A program made the position numbers and the translations under genes. Positions 1-6,982 of a DNA stretch of 27,845 bases are shown here, piece after piece. Origin of the DNA: Paraktedonobacter sp035294465 (GTDB lineage: Bacteria; Chloroflexota; Ktedonobacteria; Ktedonobacterales; Ktedonobacteraceae); assembly GCA_035294465.1 (NCBI GenBank), contig DATGKW010000041.1:1-27845 (forward strand). Direction: 5' to 3'. The notes under the pieces were generated by a model that was not told the DNA's origin, searched no databases, and was given only the letters and a program-made list of their open reading frames with translations. Position 1 is the first letter of the stretch. Each line of letters starts with the position of its first letter.

Positions 1-1055
1 GAGTTTGGCAGCAGCGTCACATCCTGAATGCGCACCCAGTTGATCTGCACCCCCCAGGAGGCCACCTGATCCTGCACGCGCCGGCTCAAAGCAGTGTTGA
101 TGCGGTCCCAGCGGGTAGCAGCAGTGGGATTGAAGGAGTCAGCGTCGCCATTGCCAGAGACATAGTTGCTTTGCGACCAGGTAACGAAATCGGCGGGGGT
201 CAGGTCATTCACCAGGCTTTGCACTGTGCCCACAAACAATGCCCGCAAGCTCGCTTCCCAATTCTTGACCGCAAGAGCCACCAGATGAGCATCTTCGGGC
301 AGGAGCTGATAGCTAATCGTCGCGCTCAACTGCACATAGTGGTCACGCGAGATGGGAACGCGCAGTATCGGGCAGGTCCAAGAAATTTCCTGGGTGTTTA
401 AACGCTGCACCACCTTTTCCCAGGGCATCAGCAGATTCAGACCGGGATAACACGTGTGAGCATACTTGCCGGCAGATTCCACAATGTCCACATAGCCCAC
501 CCTGGTCGGGTGGATACAACGTCGAGCCAGTAGGCCCCCGACGAGCAGGAAAATGACCAGGGCTACCAGCATCGCGCCCGCGCCAAAGGCCGCGAGTACA
601 CCACACAGAATGAACAATACATAACCGGCCACGACATAGAGTATCCAGAGAGTATCATTAGAACCAGCGAAATAGAGCAGCGTCCCCTGGAGAATCGCTA
701 CGGCCAGCAGCAGAATGGCCGTGACCGGCATCGAGAGATGTGCGGGGGGATTCTGGAGAGTCGCGGGGAGCGTGAAGAGAAAGACAAGCAGGGCAAATGG
801 CAGGGGAACCAGCAGGGGTGAAAGCTGGCGCGCAAGCGTTTTCAACGTCTCTTTACTCAGAAAAGGAGATCGGTCCCACTGGAGCAGATCGCTATCGGTA
901 TCAGGCTCCAGGAAGTCATCAGTATCAGTGGCCTCTTCCATAGATACAGCATCGATTGATTGATCAGTTGCCGGTGCAAGGGCAGGAAGCTCCTCTTCCA
1001 TTGCACCTGCATTCTGCTGCCATATTACACGATTTTCATCCTGATCTGACGGCAT
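1..1055 (-). CDS. SPFH/band-7 domain membrane protein, C-terminus beyond window edge
   Basis: This reading frame starts at ATG 1055 behind a GAGAGGAG Shine-Dalgarno and stays open for 351 codons to the left edge, so the C-terminus is missing. The first ~75 residues are acidic. About four hydrophobic segments follow (roughly 80-98, 111-128, 135-152, 156-177). From about residue 185 the sequence has a band-7 character: GYVDIVE, a PGLN..MPWE stretch, alternating beta segments (VPISRDHYVQLSATISY) and a helical part ending WVRIQDVTLLP, as in stomatin/prohibitin-like proteins. Such proteins oligomerise at membranes and often organise lipid domains or proteases; no substrate can be named here. Having several membrane spans before the band-7 domain is less usual than a single N-terminal hairpin. 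It lies 113 bp downstream of ricT on the same strand and may be cotranscribed. Family assignment is fairly sure, function is not. Confidence 0.72.
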   Translation of the reverse strand, partial: MPSDQDENRVIWQQNAGAMEEELPALAPATDQSIDAVSMEEATDTDDFLEPDTDSDLLQWDRSPFLSKETLKTLARQLSPLLVPLPFALLVFLFTLPATLQNPPAHLSMPVTAILLLAVAILQGTLLYFAGSNDTLWILYVVAGYVLFILCGVLAAFGAGAMLVALVIFLLVGGLLARRCIHPTRVGYVDIVESAGKYAHTCYPGLNLLMPWEKVVQRLNTQEISWTCPILRVPISRDHYVQLSATISYQLLPEDAHLVALAVKNWEASLRALFVGTVQSLVNDLTPADFVTWSQSNYVSGNGDADSFNPTAATRWDRINTALSRRVQDQVASWGVQINWVRIQDVTLLPN

Positions 1056-1168
1056 ACTGCACTCCTCTCTGATCCGCGCCCTGATTGCGGACCTTTCTTC
1101 CTTACCTAACCATTTCCTCTCCGCTCCAGCCATCGTTTGCCAGAGCGGTAGAAGGACACCCGACTCAA

Positions 1169-2194
1169 TCACTCTCTCGCAGTATTGGCTTGAGGAGAAA
1201 GCTTCTGTCCGGCCTTGCATCCGCCCCCATCACCTCTGGCAGAGCACCCCCCACCACACGCGCCAGTGCAGCCTCCGCTCGAACCGCAGATGCTGCAAGT
1301 TCCGCCGCTCGTTTCTCCGCGACCACCACTGCTACAGCAACTCCCCTGCTTGCTACAACTCACACACCCTACCATACGCTCCTCCTGGTTCACCGGTACC
1401 TGGATCGTCGCGCCGCTCTCCAGCATCACCTCGACCGAAGAGCGGGGAACGTTGACGGCAACGACCTTGCCCGGCCCGCTGGGAGTATCCAGATAGGTGC
1501 CGACCTGGGGCATATTCTGCTTGGCCTGAACGTAATTTTCGTTTTCATAGGAGAGACAGCAGAGCAGGCGACCACAAACGCCCGAAATCTTCGAGGGATT
1601 GAGTGGTAAATCCTGCTCTTTGGCCATTTTAATTGAGACAACGCCAAAGTCACTGATCCACGAACTACAGCAGAGGGTCTTGCCGCATGGCCCCACTCCT
1701 CCCTGCAATTTGGCCTGATCGCGCGCGCCAATCTGGCGCAGCTCAATACGCGTGCGGAAGGTTGCAGCCAGATCACGCACCAGAGCGCGAAAGTCAACAC
1801 GCTCATCCGCGGTAAAATAAAAGGTGAGACGACTTCCATCAAAAGTATACTCTGCCTCTACCAGCTTCATCGCCAATTTATGCTGCTCGACGTGATAGGC
1901 GCAGCGAACCAGGGTCTCTTTTTCTTTACTTTTAAAAGAGAGCATCGTGCGCAATTCATCTTCGGTTGCCAGGCGCAGAACAGGCTTGAGCGGATCGCTC
2001 AGGTCACTTTCCGCAATTTTTTTTGAGGCAATAACCACACGGCCGGCCTCGACGCCACGTACCGTTTCAACAATGACGTACTGGCCGGTGGTGTAGGATG
2101 CTCCTTGAGGATCAAAGTAATAGATACGCCCGGCCGGGCGAAACCGAATCCCTACAATGGTGACAATGTTCTCCGCGCTCGCGGCTAGAGACAT
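1169..2194 (-). CDS. ricT: RicT/YaaT-like PSP1 domain protein with Cys-rich tail
   Basis: The 341-residue protein has the PSP1 family hallmarks: GVGPCGKTLCC at 166-176 and SGVCGRLLCCLSYE at 204-217, which give the two conserved Cys clusters (C170, C175, C176; C207, C212, C213). In Bacillus, RicT (YaaT) works with RicA and RicF as an Fe-S-containing complex that affects RNase Y-dependent mRNA maturation, sporulation and biofilm formation. Residues 277-326 form an unusual extension with ten cysteines in a Gly/Ser-rich background, much richer than the Bacillus protein and suggestive of an extra metal or Fe-S site. The start is ATG 2194, with AAGGAT and a more distant GGGAGG upstream. The gene lies 102 bp after the ANTAR regulator on the same strand, so co-transcription is likely. 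ricA and ricF homologues are not in the window. Confidence 0.88.
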   Translation of the reverse strand: MSLAASAENIVTIVGIRFRPAGRIYYFDPQGASYTTGQYVIVETVRGVEAGRVVIASKKIAESDLSDPLKPVLRLATEDELRTMLSFKSKEKETLVRCAYHVEQHKLAMKLVEAEYTFDGSRLTFYFTADERVDFRALVRDLAATFRTRIELRQIGARDQAKLQGGVGPCGKTLCCSSWISDFGVVSIKMAKEQDLPLNPSKISGVCGRLLCCLSYENENYVQAKQNMPQVGTYLDTPSGPGKVVAVNVPRSSVEVMLESGATIQVPVNQEERMVGCVSCSKQGSCCSSGGRGETSGGTCSICGSSGGCTGACGGGCSARGDGGGCKAGQKLSPQANTARE

Positions 2195-2296
2195 ACGTAT
2201 CGATCCTTACTAGACCTCCCGACAGGTAGGAGCCTTCCTGGCGGGTGACTCTGGCCAGGTGGCCACCTTTCCCCGCACGGCTCACCCCGGCGCATG

Positions 2297-2869
2297 CTAC
2301 ATTTCGTTGGTCAGCAGAATGGCCTCCGCTACCTCGCGCATCGATTTGCGATTGTTCATGCTGGCTTTCTGGATCTTACGAAAAGCCTCCTGTTCGCTCA
2401 AGCCTTGCTTTTCCATCAGCAAGCCCTTGGCGCGTTCAACTACCTTGCGGGTCTCCAACTGGTCGGCAAGCGTGCGCGCCTTCTCCTCCAGTGCGCGGAA
2501 CTCGCCATAGCGAGCCAGCGCTACTTCAATCGCGGGAGTCACTTCGCTTTCGCGCAGCGGCTTCACGATATAGTTGACCACGCCAGCCTCTTTGGCGCGT
2601 TCAACCAGGGGCTGATCGCCAAAGGCTGTCAGAAGCAGAACCGGAGCGATTTTCTCCTCGGTCAGCGTCTCGGCGGCGGCAATGCCATCCATATCGGGCA
2701 TACGGATATCCATGATCACCAGATCCGGGCGCAACTCGCGAGCCAGATTGACCGCGCTCGCCCCATCGCCCGCCTCGCCGATCACCAGATAGCCTTGCCT
2801 GGTCAAGACATCTTTCAAATCCATGCGCTGAATTGTTTCGTCGTCAGCAATAATGACACGTGTAGGCAT
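2297..2869 (-). CDS. ANTAR-domain response regulator (AmiR/NasT type)
   Basis: The 190-residue protein has a CheY-like receiver (1-~120) with acidic pocket D9/D10, phospho-acceptor D54 in VIMDIRMPDMDG, T81 and K103 in IVKP. A coiled-coil linker (~125-140) leads to a C-terminal ANTAR domain (~140-188) with VVERAKGLLMEKQGLSEQEA and a final REVAEAIL helix. ANTAR regulators bind paired hexaloop RNA hairpins and prevent transcription termination in response to phosphorylation. No histidine kinase lies nearby, so it is an orphan regulator here. The start ATG 2869 has GAAGGAG 5 nt upstream. Its own candidate extended -10 promoter is about 100 nt upstream, beyond the hairpin that ends the previous unit. 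Targets are unknown. The 102-bp gap to ricT contains a 12-bp palindrome (2257-2268), but no clear twin-hexaloop ANTAR target was recognised by eye. Confidence 0.93.
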   Translation of the reverse strand: MPTRVIIADDETIQRMDLKDVLTRQGYLVIGEAGDGASAVNLARELRPDLVIMDIRMPDMDGIAAAETLTEEKIAPVLLLTAFGDQPLVERAKEAGVVNYIVKPLRESEVTPAIEVALARYGEFRALEEKARTLADQLETRKVVERAKGLLMEKQGLSEQEAFRKIQKASMNNRKSMREVAEAILLTNEM

Positions 2870-2977
2870 AGAGCTCCTTCTTGGCTTATATTACTTCAGC
2901 ACTCTCTCACTTCGTAATCATGACAGGATACTCTCTTCGATTCCCAGAGTACCATCTGGCAAGTGCTGGTTATCGCA

Positions 2978-2983
2978 AGTATA
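2978..2983 (-). promoter_or_regulatory. Candidate extended -10 promoter for the ANTAR regulator unit
   Basis: On the minus strand the sequence reads TGGTATACT, an extended -10 element (TGn plus TATACT). There is no convincing -35 at 17 bp. Transcription would start near 2971 and leave a ~100-nt leader before ATG 2869. The site lies just after the 3032-3102 hairpin, consistent with a new transcription unit. Confidence 0.4.
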
Positions 2984-3031
2984 CCATATTTATGCAGAAT
3001 CAGTCGAGACAGGCTCAACAACCAGAGAACC

Positions 3032-3102
3032 AGAGGGAATGGAGACGTATGCCTGAAATTCATGTGCCATGTGAATTTCAGGCATACGTCTCCATTCCCT
3101 CT
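3032..3102. terminator. 31-bp perfect hairpin, probable terminator
   Basis: Arms 3032-3062 and 3072-3102 are perfect reverse complements (31 bp) around a 9-nt loop (3063-3071). The outer part reads AGAGGGAATGGAG. It sits 12 bp beyond the stop codon of the two-TM protein gene (stop at 3115, minus strand), a terminator position. On the minus strand there is only a weak T-rich run after the stem, so it is not a textbook intrinsic terminator. It shares GGAATGGAG arms and a 9-nt loop length with the hairpin at 15092-15140. Confidence 0.7.
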
Positions 3103-3114
3103 AAAAAGGAAAGA

Positions 3115-3957
3115 TCAGCGCTTGCGGTCGCGTTTCTGGAAGTAGCGCTGGTTCTCGCGATACTCTCTATAGAGTTCGTCGTCCTCGCCCTGCACTCCCT
3201 GCTTGAGAGTTGGCTGAGCAGCCTTTGTCTCAAACGTGGGGGCCTTGCTTGTTGAATTCTTCGATGCTGTTCCCTTGCCCGCGCCCGTCCTGCTCGTGTT
3301 CGCGGATGAGCTGCCGGACATCATAGCACCAAAGCTGCGCGGGATAAGATCGAAGCGGGCCATTACTACCAGGATAATTACCAGGAGCGCCAGGAAGATC
3401 AGGGTGGAACGATTGCCAACAAAGGGTCCCCAGGTGAAGAGATGAGCGTCTAAATGATCGGCTTGCATCCAGTCCTCAATCCAGACGCCCAGAAAGTCGG
3501 CGATCAGCAGGTAGGCCATCATGCCCCAGATGTATTTCATCTTGAAGCCGGAGCGAGGACGCGCCGGTACGCTGCTGGCTTTCGGTGTACTGGCTGCTGG
3601 TTTCTTCTCTTGCACAGCCTCTGCCGGGGCGTCCACAGTCTTGCCACGCATAGCGCGCGCCATGCGCACAGCTTTGGGATCGGCCGCCGGTTGATCGGAA
3701 CGACTTTCCGTCTTGCCAATATTCAAGAAGAAGCCCGGTTTGCGTTTGCGCGTCACCGTCTCGGTCGTCGTGTTCTCCGCCAGTTCGGCAGCATTCTCCG
3801 TCTGCTGGACCTCCTCAGCCTGCTCGGTTGGCTGATCGAGTTCCGCGCCCCTCTGCTCCGTCACCAGAACAGGCCGATTGGCGCGATGTACGCGTTTGTA
3901 AGAGGCGGATTTCTTTGATTGAGACTCCTGTATCTTTGAATTAGACCCCGTGGTCAT
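3115..3957 (-). CDS. Two-TM membrane protein of unknown function
   Basis: I do not recognise this 280-residue protein. Residues 1-135 are polar, rich in Lys, Glu, Thr and Pro, with no obvious fold and probably disordered. Two hydrophobic segments follow, about 142-160 (YIWGMMAYLLIADFLGVWI) and 184-200 (STLIFLALLVIILVVMA), joined by a short loop. A Ser/Thr/Lys-rich stretch leads to a highly charged C-terminal end (DDELYREYRENQRYFQKRDRKR region). The layout suggests a small integral membrane protein with both long ends in the cytoplasm. The start ATG 3957 is 12 bp after the stop of the GlcG-like gene, so the two probably share an mRNA that ends at the 3032-3102 hairpin. The expression level and length look real, but no function can be assigned. 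Confidence 0.75.
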   Translation of the reverse strand: MTTGSNSKIQESQSKKSASYKRVHRANRPVLVTEQRGAELDQPTEQAEEVQQTENAAELAENTTTETVTRKRKPGFFLNIGKTESRSDQPAADPKAVRMARAMRGKTVDAPAEAVQEKKPAASTPKASSVPARPRSGFKMKYIWGMMAYLLIADFLGVWIEDWMQADHLDAHLFTWGPFVGNRSTLIFLALLVIILVVMARFDLIPRSFGAMMSGSSSANTSRTGAGKGTASKNSTSKAPTFETKAAQPTLKQGVQGEDDELYREYRENQRYFQKRDRKR

Positions 3958-3969
3958 AAGCGGCCTCCG

Positions 3970-4644
3970 CTATTTCTCGCTATATTGATCGGGTACGGTC
4001 AACCCACCGTCGTACAGCTTTTCCTGACTTCTCATTTCCTGCGCCATATCCAGATTCACCGTGCTGGAAGTGGGCATAGACTCCTTCAGTTCGGGCGTGG
4101 GAGAGACTTGAGAAAGTGGCGTGGACTGATAGGTGAGCGATGGTTGCACTCCAGACGAACTTACCTGCGCGTAGGAGGACGCTGGCTGAGCCTGGGGAGA
4201 CGCATAACGTACAGATGGAACAGGTGCTGAGAGAGCCTCTAAAGCTGCCAGGCCCGCGCGTGCAATATCGTCGTCGCGTCCAGGAGCGTTACCGCCGCTG
4301 ACCCCAATACCGCCGATGGTAGCGCCGTTCAGACGCAGCGGCCAACCACCGGCCGCCATAATGAACCTCCCCTGGCTCATCTCGGCCATGCTTGAGGCAA
4401 AGCCGGGGATCTGCGCACCCCATTGGGCTACCGCATCCGTTGGCTGATTAAACATCACCGCCGTCGTTGCTTTGGCAAGGCTGATGTTGCCCGTTGCCCA
4501 GCCATACGGGGACATCATGCGCTCAAACAGGACAAGGTGCCCACCGGCATCGACTATCGCTATACTTACTGGACTGCGCAACTCACTGGCTCGCTGCTTG
4601 CACGCTTCCAGGACTCTCCTGGCAAGGTCTATCGTTAAACTCAC
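3970..4644 (-). CDS. GlcG/HbpS-family (heme-binding-like) protein with Pro/Ser-rich C-terminal extension
   Basis: The predicted 224-residue protein contains a GlcG/HbpS/PduO-C fold over its first ~145 residues. Recognisable elements are LTIDLARRVLEAC, VSIAIVDAGGHLVLFERM, AKATTAVMF, AAGGWPLRLNGATIGGIGVSGG and DDDIARAGLAAL. Relatives include heme-sensing HbpS of Streptomyces and glycolate-operon GlcG, but the domain alone does not reveal a ligand. GTG 4644 is chosen because AAAAAGGAG lies just upstream and the domain starts immediately. An in-frame ATG at 4779 would add 45 unrelated residues and lies upstream of the candidate promoter. After the domain there is a ~75-residue Ser/Pro/Gln-rich tail ending LYDGGLTVPDQYSEK, not seen in typical GlcG proteins. 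It heads an operon with the two-TM protein. Confidence 0.85.
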   Translation of the reverse strand: MSLTIDLARRVLEACKQRASELRSPVSIAIVDAGGHLVLFERMMSPYGWATGNISLAKATTAVMFNQPTDAVAQWGAQIPGFASSMAEMSQGRFIMAAGGWPLRLNGATIGGIGVSGGNAPGRDDDIARAGLAALEALSAPVPSVRYASPQAQPASSYAQVSSSGVQPSLTYQSTPLSQVSPTPELKESMPTSSTVNLDMAQEMRSQEKLYDGGLTVPDQYSEK

Positions 4645-4723
4645 GAAACGCTCCTTTTTGACGGCCAACGACGGATGGAATGTTCTGCCGTCCAAAAATT
4701 CATGCAGTATATATGTTGGTGCA

Positions 4724-4753
4724 AGTATAGCAGATTTTTTGAGTCGAAGGCAA
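4724..4753 (-). promoter_or_regulatory. Candidate sigma-70 promoter for the GlcG-like gene
   Basis: On the minus strand TTGCCT (4748-4753) is followed after 18 bp by TATACT (4724-4729), which is preceded by TGC (an extended -10). A start near 4717 would give a ~70-nt leader to GTG 4644. Together with the plus-strand promoter at 4827-4855 it makes 4645-4935 a divergent control region. Confidence 0.5.
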
Positions 4754-4826
4754 CCAGATTTAGCAGCGTGACAGGACAACGTAAGGTCGCATTGTCTTGC
4801 AGAGTCTCGCCAGGCGGGAAAACCCC

Positions 4827-4855
4827 TTGTATTCTTCTTTTTGATGGTTTACACT
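4827..4855 (+). promoter_or_regulatory. Candidate sigma-70 promoter for the Ser/Thr kinase
   Basis: TTGTAT (4827-4832), a 17-bp spacer and TACACT (4850-4855) lie about 80 bp before the kinase start at 4936. This supports using ATG 4936 rather than the earlier in-frame ATGs at 4675 or 4891. Confidence 0.4.
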
Positions 4856-4935
4856 CTTTCCCGAAGAGCCCGACGGCCTTTTACGGCCCGATGAACACCA
4901 GGAATAGCAGCCGTCCAGGGAGGGAAGAAAGCATC

Positions 4936-6960
4936 ATGGCCGATTTCCAGGGAAAGCAGATTGGCACTTATCGTCTTACACGCCTGTTGGGGCATGGCGG
5001 CTTCGCCGACGTCTATCTGGGAACATCTGTTCATCTCAAGACGCCGGCAGCTATCAAGCTTTTGCGCGCGCAGTTGACCACGGACGACGCCAACAATTTC
5101 CGCAGAGAAGCCCGGACCATCGCGAACTTGAGGCATCCGCATATTGCGCGCGTGCTGGATTTTGGCGTGGAGGATATGACGCCCTTTCTGGTCATGGAGT
5201 ACGCGCCCGGAGGCAATATGCGCCAGCGCTACCCTCGGGGAAGCGTGGTGAAAGCAGAGAACATCGTTCCTTATGTCAAACAGATTGCTTCCGCGTTGCA
5301 GTACGCTCATAATCAGGGAATCATCCACCGCGATATCAAGCCGGAGAACATTTTGCTGGGGCCGAATGGCGAAATCCTCCTGAGCGACTTTGGAATTGCT
5401 CTGGTGACGAAAAGGATCCTGGAAGAGAGCAGGAACCAGGACGCGCGCGAGGCCGTAGGAACCGTCGTCTATATGGCGCCTGAGCAGTATGAAGGCCAGT
5501 CTTCTCCCGCCAGCGACCAGTACGCACTGGGCGTGATGGTCTACGAGTGGCTGTGCGGCCAGCCCCCGTTCGAGGGAACTTTTCCTCAGATTGCCAGAAT
5601 GCATATGTTCACGCCGCCGCCATCGCTGCGCGAGAAAAAGAGCGATCTAGCAGCGGATGTCGAAAAGGTAGTTTTCGCTGCGCTGGCGAAAGATCCTCTC
5701 CAGCGTTTTCGGAGCGTGCAGGCTTTCGCCACTGCCCTGGAGCAGGCGTTTCAGGAAAACGTACCGCCGTCGATTCCTCACATCAGGCAGCCTCAGCCAC
5801 CCGTGCCCCCAACTGTACCGACCGATTCTCCCAGCCTTGCGCCGACGCAGCCTTCTCTATCTCCTGAGCCGCAATACCAGATGCCAGTGCCAGCTCTGCC
5901 TCCCCAACCCTCCTACAGCCCGCCCGCGCCTTCTGGCTATGGCATACCCGGAAGCAGCTCGCCATCCTGGCCGGGCTATCCACCGCCTCAGCAACCTGGT
6001 ATGCCTCGTATGCAGGCCGAATCTGTTCCCAACGCTCCTGTCGTTCTTCCTGGGCCACCGTCCTGGCCGGGCTATCCGCCCCCGCTGCCTGCTACGCCAA
6101 CCGTACAGCCTCAGAAGAAAGGGGGACTGCCCAGAACAACATTGATCCTGATTCTCATGATTATAGTCGTGCTGATTGCTGGCTCGGTGGGCGGAGTGTT
6201 CGCGTTGAATCAGCATAATGCTGCCCTCAACGCCACAGCCACTGCTACGGCGGGGGCTGAGACGCAGCAGGCCGAGCATAACGGGACGAGCACCGCGGTC
6301 GTTATCGCGCAAACGCAGGCGGCTGCAACACAAACAGCCGTCGCGGTGGACCAGACCTACCCTTTTAGCTCGGATCTGATCCTTGATGATCCACTCATCG
6401 ACAACAGCAAAGGCTTCGGCTGGGATATCGGCTCCGGTTGCTCGTTCACCGGCGGCTCTTACCACGTGAACGACAACCATGTGAATTCGTTTATTCCATG
6501 CTTTAGTGGGAAAACCAACTTTAGCAACTTTACGCTACAGGTAGATATGACCATAGACCAAGGGGACACTTCTGCCAATGAGGCAACGGCAGGGGGGTTG
6601 ATCTTTGCCTCCGACCCGACAGGCTCCAATGGCTATATACTCATTGTCGATCTAAATGGCCTCTACGTGCTGGGGATTCTGCGAGATGGAAAAGTTGCCA
6701 GCAAGGATGTACTCAAAACCGGCCAATCCAGTTCATTCCACGCGGGTCTGAACCAGTCGAATACACTCAGCGTTGTCTTATATAACGGGCATATCCTGCT
6801 TTATGCCAATAGCCAGTTAATCACCTGCGCAAGCGATAATACCTATACATCCGGCGGCATTGGCTTCCTCAGCTTGCGAGGCCAGACCAAAACCGCAACC
6901 GATGTCGCGTATAACAATGCCAAAGTCTGGCAGTTGACAGCGCCCCAGCTGCCCTGTTAG
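4936..6960 (+). CDS. Transmembrane Ser/Thr protein kinase (PknB type) with extracellular ConA-like domain
   Basis: The 674-residue protein has a complete Hanks-type kinase domain (~11-270): glycine loop GHGGFADVYLG (19-29), ATP lysine K41, catalytic HRDIKPEN (131-138), DFG (151-153) and APE (181-183). A ~120-residue Pro-rich cytoplasmic linker (275-395) holds two copies of PSWPGYPPP. One membrane helix follows (~401-424). The outside part has an Ala/Thr/Gln-rich stalk (430-475) and a beta-rich domain (~478-668) that resembles ConA-like/LamG folds (GFGWDIGSGCSF, GGLIFASDPTGSNGYIL, NTLSVVLYNGHILLYANSQLI, GGIGFLS). This architecture suggests a receptor kinase that senses a carbohydrate or surface ligand; the ligand is unknown. 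ATG 4936 has GGGAGGGAAG upstream. It is divergent from the GlcG-like gene and convergent with lipM, 22 bp away. Confidence 0.95.
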   Translation: MADFQGKQIGTYRLTRLLGHGGFADVYLGTSVHLKTPAAIKLLRAQLTTDDANNFRREARTIANLRHPHIARVLDFGVEDMTPFLVMEYAPGGNMRQRYPRGSVVKAENIVPYVKQIASALQYAHNQGIIHRDIKPENILLGPNGEILLSDFGIALVTKRILEESRNQDAREAVGTVVYMAPEQYEGQSSPASDQYALGVMVYEWLCGQPPFEGTFPQIARMHMFTPPPSLREKKSDLAADVEKVVFAALAKDPLQRFRSVQAFATALEQAFQENVPPSIPHIRQPQPPVPPTVPTDSPSLAPTQPSLSPEPQYQMPVPALPPQPSYSPPAPSGYGIPGSSSPSWPGYPPPQQPGMPRMQAESVPNAPVVLPGPPSWPGYPPPLPATPTVQPQKKGGLPRTTLILILMIIVVLIAGSVGGVFALNQHNAALNATATATAGAETQQAEHNGTSTAVVIAQTQAAATQTAVAVDQTYPFSSDLILDDPLIDNSKGFGWDIGSGCSFTGGSYHVNDNHVNSFIPCFSGKTNFSNFTLQVDMTIDQGDTSANEATAGGLIFASDPTGSNGYILIVDLNGLYVLGILRDGKVASKDVLKTGQSSSFHAGLNQSNTLSVVLYNGHILLYANSQLITCASDNTYTSGGIGFLSLRGQTKTATDVAYNNAKVWQLTAPQLPC

Positions 6961-6982
6961 AGCGAAAACAGGCGAAAAAGCA

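Noticed and set aside
2257..2268. 12-bp palindrome AGGTGGCCACCT between the ANTAR and ricT genes
   Set aside because: It is short and GC-rich with no tract or partner site; it cannot be separated from chance, and it does not look like a two-hairpin ANTAR target.
2294..2917. A 207-codon plus-strand open frame
   Set aside because: It is antisense to the ANTAR regulator, whose receiver and ANTAR motifs are unmistakable.
4645..4779. A longer GlcG-like protein starting at ATG 4779
   Set aside because: The extra 45 residues do not belong to the domain and cross the predicted promoter; GTG 4644 has a strong ribosome site.
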